Source: Dyadobacter arcticus (GTDB taxonomy: Bacteria > Bacteroidota > Bacteroidia > Cytophagales > Spirosomataceae). From it: a stretch of DNA of 64,000 nt. Position 1 is the stretch's first letter, and every line of letters starts with the position of its first letter. Location: the NCBI RefSeq assembly GCF_011762185.1, contig NZ_JAASQJ010000006.1, positions 186,001 to 250,000 on the forward strand. Direction: 5' to 3'. The notes beneath the pieces were generated by a model that made no database searches, was not told the DNA's origin, and worked only from the letters and a program-made list of their open reading frames with translations. A program made the position numbers and the translations under genes. This document shows positions 57,144-64,000 of the stretch, piece by piece.

Positions 57144-57443
57144 CTAGTCAAGTTTCTTTCCGTACTTATCCAGGTTTAAGGTCGTTGATTCCTCTCCTTT
57201 TTTGATATTGACTTCATAATACTGCGCATTATTCTCCCTGATGACCAGAAAAGCGCTGCTCACTTTCCACTCGGGATATTCCGCAGCAAGTGTTGATTTT
57301 AATGCTTCGGGCAAATCCTCCGGTCTTACCGCAACCTTGTCTGCATCATTATATTGGCTGATAAGATATGCTTGCAATGGCTTCGCTGAGAGTGCCGAAC
57401 CGGTTAAGGCTAATAAAGCGATTGCCAGAATTGTACGTTTCAT
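57144..57443 (-). CDS. Small secreted PepSY-like protein
   Basis: The 99-residue protein has a signal peptide (cleavage near SALSA) and one PepSY-like beta-alpha-beta unit: LPEALKSTLAAEYPEWKV, AQYYEVNIKKGEE and TLNLDKYGKKL. Similar small proteins in Bacteroidota are periplasmic and may be metal- or redox-linked, but their job is unknown. It lies upstream of the sigma-54 regulator gene on the same strand, separated by a terminator. Confidence 0.8.
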   Translation of the reverse strand: MKRTILAIALLALTGSALSAKPLQAYLISQYNDADKVAVRPEDLPEALKSTLAAEYPEWKVSSAFLVIRENNAQYYEVNIKKGEESTTLNLDKYGKKLD

Positions 57444-57906
57444 AAGTTTGATATGGATGGTAAGCTGACTCTAAGTTATATCAAACATCAGAATTTTACT
57501 AAGTTAATACCTCAATTAACGATAGGATATCGATGCACCTCAAAAAAATTCAAAATTTTTTTGATTTATATTTCGGCAACGAAACATTATCCATTATATT
57601 TGAATTAAAATAGTTGCGAATATTTTTGTCGTACAATTGCTACAAATCAACATATATTTTACACTATACATCCATTGAGTTAACTTCCCCTATCGCATTT
57701 TTGCTCAACGTTATTTGATATATGTTATCGGTTAGTCTGAAAGCATTTAGAGTCTAGAAATAGGCTCTTTTTGTTTTTTTAATGCCTTCTGCAAATCAAA
57801 AAAGCCATTTTTCTTTTCATTTCTGATCTAAAGCAAAAATAAGGTCGTAGGTCTCATCAAATAATCTTTTCGACGAACGAGAAGAGACTTAGTAACCACT
57901 ATTGCT
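57444..57906. other. A+T-rich divergent intergenic region with candidate promoter
   Basis: This 463-base gap has no gene. It separates the leftward PepSY-like gene from the rightward ferritin-like pair and is unusually A+T rich. The only clear element is the promoter candidate at 57599-57628, which would give a leader of about 270 bases. Confidence 0.5.
57599..57628 (+). promoter_or_regulatory. Candidate Bacteroidota promoter for the ferritin-like genes
   Basis: TTTG at 57599-57602 is followed after 18 bases by TATTTTTG at 57621-57628, an exact match to TAnnTTTG. It would start a long leader of about 270 bases before the first ferritin-like gene. The length of the leader makes this uncertain. 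Confidence 0.35.
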
Positions 57907-58632
57907 ATGAACAGATTAGTAAAATCAAAGAACAATTCCGGTAAAGAGGATGGGGAAATCACGTCAGTCGTTAACAGACGTTTGTTTTTGCGCTCCGCCG
58001 GACTGGCTACATCCCTGGGAACCATTGTCATAAGTGCTGCTTGCAACGATGATGATCCCGATCCAATGATTCCAGGAACAGGTGACGCAGTTGATCTGGG
58101 TTCAGGTGACATTGGGGTTTTAAACTATGCATACGCTCTTGAACAATTAGAAGCTGCATTTTATACTCAGGTTATCGCAACGCCATACGCAGGTATTACA
58201 GATGCAGAAAGGGCAATCCTTACTGACATTCGTGACCACGAAGTAATTCACCGCGATTTTTTCAAGGCTGCATTGGGAGATAAGGCGATCAAAGGTCTCA
58301 CCCCAAATTTCGCTACCATTGACTTCACAAAAAGAGATGCAGTATTAGGCGCAGCTAAACTATTTGAAGACACTGGTGTTGCTGCGTACAATGGTGCAGG
58401 CAAGCTTCTTAAAGATGGTGGCTACTTGCTGCTTGCCGGAAAAATTGTTTCGGTTGAAGCCCGTCACGCTTCTGTTATCCGTGACCTTATTAATCCAAAA
58501 TCAGCTGATTTTGCCGGAGACGACATTTTAGACGCCAATGGTATGGACAAAGCTGTTGCACCTGCCGATATCCTTGCAGCTGTAAAGGGTTATGTAACGG
58601 ATTCTATCACAGGAGCCAATGTGGGTAAATAA
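57907..58632 (+). CDS. Tat-exported ferritin-like lipoprotein
   Basis: The 241-residue protein has a twin-arginine motif (NRRLFLRSAG) and a hydrophobic core ending in SAAC, followed by an Asp-rich tail (CNDDDPDP) that looks like a Bacteroidota surface-lipoprotein export signal. The ferritin-like four-helix domain has the metal-binding residues in LNYAYALEQLEAAFY, DHEVIHRDFF, FEDTGVAAY and VEARHAS. Tat export suits a protein that folds or loads metal in the cytosol. Similar proteins are called desiccation-associated ferritin-like proteins. It is followed by a second ferritin-like gene 27 bases on. Confidence 0.9.
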   Translation: MNRLVKSKNNSGKEDGEITSVVNRRLFLRSAGLATSLGTIVISAACNDDDPDPMIPGTGDAVDLGSGDIGVLNYAYALEQLEAAFYTQVIATPYAGITDAERAILTDIRDHEVIHRDFFKAALGDKAIKGLTPNFATIDFTKRDAVLGAAKLFEDTGVAAYNGAGKLLKDGGYLLLAGKIVSVEARHASVIRDLINPKSADFAGDDILDANGMDKAVAPADILAAVKGYVTDSITGANVGK

Positions 58633-58659
58633 TTTCAACATTAATCTGAATTAGAAACA

Positions 58660-59451
58660 ATGGATATTTTCAAAATAATAGATGATTTTCAAAGAATTGA
58701 TGGGGACGCACTAGGACGTATGGAATTTGCAACCCGCCGTCATTTCATGAACAGAATAGGGAGTAAGGTTGCACAGGTTGCGGTTCCTACTTTCTTTGCT
58801 TCGGTCGTTAACAAGGCATTTGCACAATCAGCAGCAGCTATTGACGTACTTAACTACGCATTGACGCTTGAATACCTGGAAGATGAATTCTATAAAGCAG
58901 GTAACGCGGCAGCCAATTTGATCCCTGCATCGGATAAGGTGATTTTCACGCAGATAGGTAAGCACGAAACGCAGCACGTTGCATTTCTTGTGAAAGCACT
59001 GGGTGCAAAAGCAATCGCTAAGCCTACTTTTGACTTCAAATATGGTGGCGCATTCGCTGATGTATTTACAAATTATAAAACATTTGTGACTGTTTCGAGC
59101 GCATTAGAAGATACCGGCGTAAGAGCTTATAAAGGACAAGCTGGCGCATTACTGGCTGATCCTCAGATTCTTGAATATGCATTGCAAGTTCACTCTGTGG
59201 AAGCGCGCCATGCTGCAATGACCCGTAGACTAGCTGCTACTGTAACTGCTAACCCAGCTATGAAAGGTTGGATTACCGGCAAAGAAGGTGCAGTTCCTGC
59301 GATTTATGCAGGAGAAGAAAATATGATGCAGGGTGGTAAAGACCTTAAAGGTCTGGCATCGAAAAGCGATGCTGCTGTCACCGAAGCATTCGACGAGCCT
59401 TTGACGAAAGAAGCGGTACTTGCAATTGCAGGACCATTCATCAAAGCATAA
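58660..59451 (+). CDS. Tat-exported ferritin-like protein
   Basis: The 263-residue protein has an internal twin-arginine segment (TRRHFMNRIGSK, about residue 27) after about 25 N-terminal residues, then a hydrophobic stretch ending near AFAQ. The ferritin-like domain follows with LNYALTLEYLEDEFY, GKHETQHVAFL, LEDTGVRAY and VEARHAA, parallel to the preceding gene. It differs by lacking a lipobox, so it is probably soluble in the periplasm, and by a longer C-terminus (about 215-263). The two genes are likely one transcript, ending at the hairpin at 59549. Confidence 0.9.
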   Translation: MDIFKIIDDFQRIDGDALGRMEFATRRHFMNRIGSKVAQVAVPTFFASVVNKAFAQSAAAIDVLNYALTLEYLEDEFYKAGNAAANLIPASDKVIFTQIGKHETQHVAFLVKALGAKAIAKPTFDFKYGGAFADVFTNYKTFVTVSSALEDTGVRAYKGQAGALLADPQILEYALQVHSVEARHAAMTRRLAATVTANPAMKGWITGKEGAVPAIYAGEENMMQGGKDLKGLASKSDAAVTEAFDEPLTKEAVLAIAGPFIKA

Positions 59452-59548
59452 TAGCATTATTGTAAATTCTCCCTGTTGAACGTATACATACACTTTTTTA
59501 AGTGAGCGTAATGTTCTGAGTGTTGTACACACTATTCTGTAAATCACA

Positions 59549-59579
59549 AGAGGTTGCCTTTCCGGCAACCTCTTTTTTT
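59549..59579 (+). terminator. Terminator after the ferritin-like pair
   Basis: The 10-bp stem agaggttgcc/ggcaacctct (59549-59558 with 59564-59573) has a 5-base loop and a long T tract. Confidence 0.9.
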
Positions 59580-59677
59580 GTCCCAAATTTTTCAGAAGGC
59601 AGGATCAATGGGTGGTTAACAAATATCGTTTATGTAAATTTGACACTCATGTTACACCTATTTTCCGCAACCTGCTA

Positions 59678-60910
59678 ATGAGGCCCGCCCTGAACAGAAG
59701 AGTTTTTCTAAAACATAGCGGCATGGCCGCAATAGGTACCGTAATCAGCAGCAATATTGCTTTTGCTAACAAAATCCCGGACAATTATTTGCCAAGGCTT
59801 TTGGATGAGGGCGATGCTTTAAAAGGGAAAAGCACGGAAATGATCGTTCAGGGAGATAAGCCGTGGAATGTAGAATCGCCGGTCCATTTGCTGGACGATA
59901 AGATCACGCCTGTTGAGAAAATGTTTATTCGTAACAACGGCCTGGTTCCTGAAAAAATCGACACAAACACCTGGACTCTGACCATCGACGGCGAATCGGT
60001 GAATGAATCTAAAACCTACACCCTTGCCGATTTAAAAAAACGCTTCAAACATTATACTTACCAACTTGTCCTTGAATGTGGTGGAAATGGCCGGTCGGGT
60101 TTTCAGCCCCAGGCTTCCGGAAATCAGTGGGGGCAGGGTGCTGTGCACTGCGCGTCATGGACGGGCGTTCGCCTGAAAGACGTTCTGGCGGAAGTAGGTG
60201 TGAAAGGCGATGCCGTTTACATTGGCTATCACAGCAAAGATTTACACCTAAGCAAGGATCCTAAAAAAGAATCCATTTCGCGAGGCGTTCCTATTGCAAA
60301 GGCAATGGAAGATGAAACCCTGCTCGCCTGGGAATTAAATGGCAAACAACTTCCTGAATTTCATGGTTATCCTTTGAGATTGGTTATTGGAGGCTGGCCT
60401 GCTTCCGTGTCCGGAAAATGGCTTAGCGGGATATCGGTTAGAAATAAGGTTCATGATGGTGCTAAAATGGATGGGCACAGTTACAAAATGCCAAAAAATC
60501 CGGTAGCGCCCGGAGAAGACGTCCCACAGACCGATCAATATTTTAAGATTATTGAATCCATGCCTGTCAAATCCCTGATTACTTATCCCAAATCCGGGGC
60601 AATGATTGCTCCGGAAACAGAATTGGCTTTACGTGGCCACGCATGGGCGGGAGATCTGGCTGTTAAAAAAATTGAAGTTTCCATCGATTATGGCGCAACC
60701 TGGAAGGAATGCAAACTGGAAGCGCCGGCCAATCGGCTTGCGTGGCAGCATTGGAATACAAAAATGAAATTTCCTGCCAAAGGCTATTATGAAGTTTGGG
60801 TCCGTGCGACGGATGCAAAAGGCAATGCGCAGCCCATGGTAACGCCTGCCTGGAATCCGGGCGGATATTTGAACAATTCCTGCGAAAGGATCGCTGTTAA
60901 AGTAGGTTAA
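59678..60910 (+). CDS. Sulfite-oxidase-type molybdopterin oxidoreductase (Tat substrate)
   Basis: From the ATG at 59678 (410 residues) the protein opens with a twin-arginine signal, LNRRVFLKHSG. A GTG 66 bases upstream gives a longer frame that I consider less likely. The Moco domain has the ligand Cys134 in LECGGNGRSGF, then CASWTGVRLKDVL and YPLRLVIGGWPASVSGKWL. A C-terminal dimerisation domain follows (KIEVSIDYGATWKE; YYEVWVRATDAKGN). This is the SorA-type layout, without heme. Sulfite is the likely substrate but other sulfoxide or organic substrates are possible. The cytochrome c gene follows directly. Confidence 0.92.
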   Translation: MRPALNRRVFLKHSGMAAIGTVISSNIAFANKIPDNYLPRLLDEGDALKGKSTEMIVQGDKPWNVESPVHLLDDKITPVEKMFIRNNGLVPEKIDTNTWTLTIDGESVNESKTYTLADLKKRFKHYTYQLVLECGGNGRSGFQPQASGNQWGQGAVHCASWTGVRLKDVLAEVGVKGDAVYIGYHSKDLHLSKDPKKESISRGVPIAKAMEDETLLAWELNGKQLPEFHGYPLRLVIGGWPASVSGKWLSGISVRNKVHDGAKMDGHSYKMPKNPVAPGEDVPQTDQYFKIIESMPVKSLITYPKSGAMIAPETELALRGHAWAGDLAVKKIEVSIDYGATWKECKLEAPANRLAWQHWNTKMKFPAKGYYEVWVRATDAKGNAQPMVTPAWNPGGYLNNSCERIAVKVG

Positions 60911-60911
60911 T

Positions 60912-61319
60912 ATGAAGGATACCATGAAGATATTAATACTTGTGTCGCTGGGAGTTTGCTTGATGTCGAATGTTATGACCAAAAATTCTATTAACGCTCC
61001 TTCAAAATCTTTTTCGATTGTCGCTGATACATTAAAGATAGACGCTGAAACCGGCCTCATTTCAGATCCTAACCTCTTAATGGTGAAAGCTCAATGTATC
61101 AGCTGCCATTCATCCAAACTGATTATCCAAAACCGCTTTACGAGAGATGGATGGAAACAGAAAATACGGTGGATGCAGGCTAAGCATAACCTTTGGGATT
61201 TGGGCGAAACAGAGAAACAAGTGCTGGATTACCTCGAAAAAAATTATAGCCCTACCGTTGGCATTGCCAGGAGAGCGCCTTTGAAAAACATTAAGTGGTA
61301 CAAGTTGGATCAGAAATGA
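60912..61319 (+). CDS. Secreted monoheme cytochrome c, probable electron acceptor of the molybdoenzyme
   Basis: The 135-residue protein has a signal peptide and one heme motif CISCH (Cys62, Cys65, His66), with a likely Met ligand in KIRWMQAKHN. It begins 1 base after the sulfite-oxidase-like stop, in the position of SorB in SorAB sulfite dehydrogenases, and should take electrons from that enzyme. The next gene overlaps its stop in an ATGA. Confidence 0.88.
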   Translation: MKDTMKILILVSLGVCLMSNVMTKNSINAPSKSFSIVADTLKIDAETGLISDPNLLMVKAQCISCHSSKLIIQNRFTRDGWKQKIRWMQAKHNLWDLGETEKQVLDYLEKNYSPTVGIARRAPLKNIKWYKLDQK

Positions 61320-61867
61320 GTTGTGTGAAGACTTACAGTACCATTTTTGCCATTATTTTCCTTTGGTTGCCGATAACTGTTGGATCAGCAAACACGCCAT
61401 TCGACTTAAACTACCAGATCCCGGTCAGTAGCGTTTTGCCTGATGTGTTAAGAGCCGAGGTAATCGGGATTCAGGACGGAGATACAATCGAACTGAAGTT
61501 TCTGTTTTCAGGGAAAAAAGCAGGTCATCGCATGGGCAAGCCCTTACGGATCAGGTTGCTTCATGTCAATTGTCCCGAACGCGGCCGCTCGTTTTACAAA
61601 GTGGCTAAACAATTTGCCAGTCAAAAATGCTTCCGACGGATTGTCCGGATCAAACATGCTGGAAATTTTGATAAATACGGGAGGTTACTCGGTGAGGTCG
61701 TTCTCCCAGACGGGAACATATTGAATAAAGAACTTGTAAAGAATGGCTTGGCTGTTCATTTCAAAAAGTACTCCAATAACATAGAATATTCCAATTTAGA
61801 GATCGTCGCGAGGAGGCAGAGAAAAGGAATGTGGAGCCAGTCAGGAATATTCCTGGGTAAGTCATAA
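61316..61867 (+). CDS. Secreted thermonuclease-like (SNase) protein
   Basis: From the ATG at 61316, which overlaps the cytochrome stop as ATGA, the protein has 183 residues with a signal peptide (cleavage near GSANT). A GTG at 61295 would give a longer, overlapping product. The SNase fold is clear: GIQDGDTIELKF, the RIRLLHVNCPERG segment with the catalytic Arg and Glu, KHAGNFDKYGRLLGEV with the second Arg, and LVKNGLAVHFKKY. It should cut DNA or RNA outside the cytosol. It is unusual to find it inside a sulfite dehydrogenase operon. Confidence 0.9.
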   Translation: MSCVKTYSTIFAIIFLWLPITVGSANTPFDLNYQIPVSSVLPDVLRAEVIGIQDGDTIELKFLFSGKKAGHRMGKPLRIRLLHVNCPERGRSFYKVAKQFASQKCFRRIVRIKHAGNFDKYGRLLGEVVLPDGNILNKELVKNGLAVHFKKYSNNIEYSNLEIVARRQRKGMWSQSGIFLGKS

Positions 61868-62487
61868 TGATTAGAACAATGAACAATTCTGCTGCATTTT
61901 TTCAAATCCTTTACCAAAATGAGACGCTGTTTCAATTGGCAGAGCCTGTCATAAAGGAATTGGAAGAAACGCATGTTAAAACGCCGGAATTTGCCGGAGA
62001 GAATGAAAAACTACTTCAACCGGCTGCTGCTGTTTTGGAAGTACAGCGTAAACCTGATGTCACCCCAAGCCGTCCTGAGGTAGTTCCAAATATTGCACAG
62101 CAAGTTTTCCCAACTTTAAAACATAAGGTACTTATCCTGCTGGATGAGCCGAAACAGCAGGGGATGCTTGTTTCTGAAGCTTTGTTTCTCGACAACATTC
62201 TTAAAGCAGTTGGTCATGCTGTTGAAACTACTGATGTTTTAAATTTCAGTTTTTTACCTACCCAGGATGCGAGAAAAGTGCTTTCCGAAAAGAAAACCCA
62301 TTTCTTCATCACCTTTGGGGTTCCGCTGATCCGGCTGCACCTTGACTTGTTACTAGCACCCTATACCCCTAAGCTTGTCGATGGAATATGGTTTCTGTTA
62401 ACCGATCCGTTGGTGGTAATTGAAGCAGACCGTAATCTCAAGAAAAAACTCTGGCAAGCATTACAGAAGATGTTTGAAATGTCCTAA
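61867..62487 (+). CDS. Hypothetical protein, possibly a DNA polymerase III psi-like subunit
   Basis: The 206-residue cytosolic protein begins in a TAATG overlap with the thermonuclease stop. The first 80 residues are helical with a Pro/Val-rich linker; the rest has an alpha/beta appearance with KVLILLDEP, HFFITFGVPLIRLHL and KKKLWQALQKMF. The order and spacing recall the small psi (HolD) subunit of DNA polymerase III, but this is only a visual resemblance. No other named motif is visible. Its transcriptional link to the sulfite dehydrogenase operon may be accidental. Confidence 0.75.
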   Translation: MIRTMNNSAAFFQILYQNETLFQLAEPVIKELEETHVKTPEFAGENEKLLQPAAAVLEVQRKPDVTPSRPEVVPNIAQQVFPTLKHKVLILLDEPKQQGMLVSEALFLDNILKAVGHAVETTDVLNFSFLPTQDARKVLSEKKTHFFITFGVPLIRLHLDLLLAPYTPKLVDGIWFLLTDPLVVIEADRNLKKKLWQALQKMFEMS

Positions 62488-62584
62488 TTCAGAGCGCGTT
62501 ACGTTTTTTAGTAGCCGATCGTCACAATAATGTAGTTATGTTCCCTGTTTTCATGGATAATCGCAGGCTAACCCATGAAATCCT

Positions 62585-63727
62585 ATGGCCAAATTGACAG
62601 AATTTATTGCCAGCCTATTTCGTCCAAAACAATCAGACGAAGACCAATACTATGATGATGAGGCTGTTGAGACGCCGGAACATTTTGTTCCTTCTACCCA
62701 AATTACCCCTCACGTACTCCCAGCTGCCTTCAACGAAAATCTGCCAATTTCTGCTCGGATAGCCGAGCAGCAGCCTGTTCCTGAAACCCAGGAAAATGCC
62801 AAAATTGAAATCATGATTCCCTACTGGTTGGAAGACGAAGATACGCTTCGCGACGAGGGCGTTCTTTTTGGTCTTTCAGAATCTGACCCGAACGAGAAAA
62901 CGGACATCATCCAGAAGTATTTTTCCAATCTTGCAGCCGGCCACATTGCAAACGTTGAAGAGCAAAATGAAAGGATCCAGGAACTAAACCTCTTTATTGG
63001 CCAAAAAAACAACCGCATTGAGGAATTGCAGGAAAAGCTAAAAAATCCTGCAAGCCGCACTGAACAGGAGCATCATTTACCCCGAACGCTCATTGGCATT
63101 ACCCTCTGCATTGCCATGTGCATAGGAAATTTCTTCTTGATAAGGGAATCATTAAAACCCGTATTCAACGACAATTCGTGGATTGCGCTTGGCGTCTTTC
63201 TGGCTGGTATGTTCAGCTTATTTGGCCGGATCTCGCTTTTTCATGATACCGAATCACGGGTTACCTGGAAGGCCTTATTGGAAGAAGTAGGTTTACCTTT
63301 TGCGACAGCCTTATTTGTATTCGCTAATGTCATTACGTATCAAACCTGGTGGCAGGCATTTGCGCTTTTCATTTTTGTCTTCTTCCTCTTCCTTTTTGCA
63401 GGCAAACTTTTACTTAGTAATATCACGGTTCTGCGAAACGACCTGCAATCCTGGTTCAATATCAGGAAGGATCAACAGGATTTTACCGATAACAACTTCA
63501 ATTGGGAGTCTGAATGCCAGAGCCTGCAGAGTGAAATTGATGAATTAAGGGTCAAAAAATGGCAAATATTACGCGAACAAAGCGGCTCAGAAACCGAGCG
63601 TGACCGCCTTTATGCCAAAAGAGATATGCTTATCAAACTTTTCGAAAGTGAGTTCTATCTGGCCAGAAGGATGAAAAATGAGCTTACAACACGCCAGCTG
63701 AACCTGATCCAAAGGGGTAGCAAATAA
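62585..63727 (+). CDS. Membrane protein with four helices between two coiled coils
   Basis: The 380-residue protein has an acidic N-terminal half (about residues 1-120) ending in a coiled coil (HIANVEEQNERIQELNLFIG, about 120-155). Four hydrophobic helices follow (about 165-285), then a basic-to-acidic coiled coil (ESECQSLQSEIDELRVKKW, about 300-370). There is no signal peptide. I recognise no family. The arrangement suggests a membrane-anchored scaffold. The next gene begins 77 bases on and seems to encode a coiled-coil protein too. Confidence 0.8.
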   Translation: MAKLTEFIASLFRPKQSDEDQYYDDEAVETPEHFVPSTQITPHVLPAAFNENLPISARIAEQQPVPETQENAKIEIMIPYWLEDEDTLRDEGVLFGLSESDPNEKTDIIQKYFSNLAAGHIANVEEQNERIQELNLFIGQKNNRIEELQEKLKNPASRTEQEHHLPRTLIGITLCIAMCIGNFFLIRESLKPVFNDNSWIALGVFLAGMFSLFGRISLFHDTESRVTWKALLEEVGLPFATALFVFANVITYQTWWQAFALFIFVFFLFLFAGKLLLSNITVLRNDLQSWFNIRKDQQDFTDNNFNWESECQSLQSEIDELRVKKWQILREQSGSETERDRLYAKRDMLIKLFESEFYLARRMKNELTTRQLNLIQRGSK

Positions 63728-63804
63728 CCTTTCATTTTGACTGCGACACATCCAATGGCGCGGTTTTTACAATATTTTACATCGATCAACCAAAAAAAGA
63801 GGTC

Positions 63805-64000
63805 ATGAACGAGCAAACTCCAAACGAAAGCGGTGATTACCAACGGGGTTATACCAGAGGAATCGAGGGAATCGACCGCGAAGTATACGAATCATTTTTG
63901 TCCAGCGACGTAAACCACGACTGGATTCAGGAAAGGCTTAACTCGAAAAGAGAAGAGCTTATTACATTGAAAAGCAAAGTTCAGGAAGCGACACAGCAGC
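63805..64000 (+). CDS. Start of a protein with coiled-coil segment, cut by the window edge
   Basis: The ATG at 63805 opens a frame that stays open to the end of the window (65 codons). It starts MNEQTPNESGDYQRGYTRG and becomes helical and charged (NSKREELITLKSKVQEATQ), with coiled-coil spacing. The size and family are unknown. Its proximity to the preceding membrane/coiled-coil gene suggests a shared operon. Confidence 0.65.
   Translation, partial: MNEQTPNESGDYQRGYTRGIEGIDREVYESFLSSDVNHDWIQERLNSKREELITLKSKVQEATQQ

Overview
The window looks like chromosome from a Bacteroidota bacterium, most likely a member of Cytophagales close to Dyadobacter or Spirosoma. That is inference from gene content: a SusC/SusD pair, the lipoprotein Omp85 protein TamL, Bacteroidota-style alpha-glucan phosphorylase and 3-keto-glycoside hydrolases, lipoproteins with Asp-rich starts, and candidate promoters of the TTTG...TAnnTTTG type. 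G+C is moderate and genes are densely packed. I see no rRNA, tRNA, CRISPR array, insertion sequence or prophage.

Layout. 1-12.1 kb is mainly core metabolism and envelope: tamL, a frameshifted lipoprotein gene, rsgA with methylmalonyl-CoA epimerase, a ROK regulator, Kdo transferase (waaA), an outer-membrane-type protein followed by lipA, metK, and a fatty acid desaturase. 12.1-24 kb holds an RND efflux pump and adaptor, a very large alpha-2-macroglobulin-like protein, and an unusual two-gene unit in which a PIN-domain nuclease overlaps a 260-residue protein of unknown family. 24-27.3 kb has a DegT-type aminotransferase, a polytopic membrane protein and a small conserved protein flanked by short repeats.

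27.3-37 kb is one minus-strand SusC-SusD operon. Its downstream genes are a neutral-ceramidase-like hydrolase, a PhoPQ-activated-type serine hydrolase and a purple-acid-phosphatase-like lipoprotein, so its target is more likely a lipid or phosphoester than a glycan (inference). 37-39.8 kb is a decaying stretch: a FecR-N-terminus-like mini gene, a 14-bp inverted repeat, two clear pseudogenes, and a 62-bp direct repeat that flanks the second pseudogene.

40-48 kb has an Omp85 protein, a lipoprotein/cyclophilin/dTDP-4-dehydrorhamnose-reductase-like run, a Uma2 nuclease, an alpha-glucan phosphorylase that lacks the usual pyridoxal-phosphate lysine, and an LEA-like acidic repeat protein. 48-53 kb is a secreted 3-keto-glycoside module: two DUF1080 hydrolases (one with PA14) and a sorbosone-dehydrogenase-like cytochrome c. 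53-57 kb has a hybrid histidine kinase and a sigma-54 response regulator arranged tail to tail with overlapping ends. 57.9-62.5 kb has three consecutive apparent Tat substrates (two ferritin-like proteins and a sulfite-oxidase-type molybdoenzyme), then a cytochrome c, a secreted thermonuclease and an unknown cytosolic protein; from the molybdoenzyme onward the genes touch or overlap. The window closes with a four-helix membrane/coiled-coil protein and the start of another gene.

The best candidates for undescribed biology are the PIN plus partner unit (22780-24031), the thermonuclease coupled to a sulfite dehydrogenase operon, the SusCD-ceramidase-phosphatase locus, and the membrane/coiled-coil genes at the right edge. 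All assignments come from reading the sequence; no database search was run.
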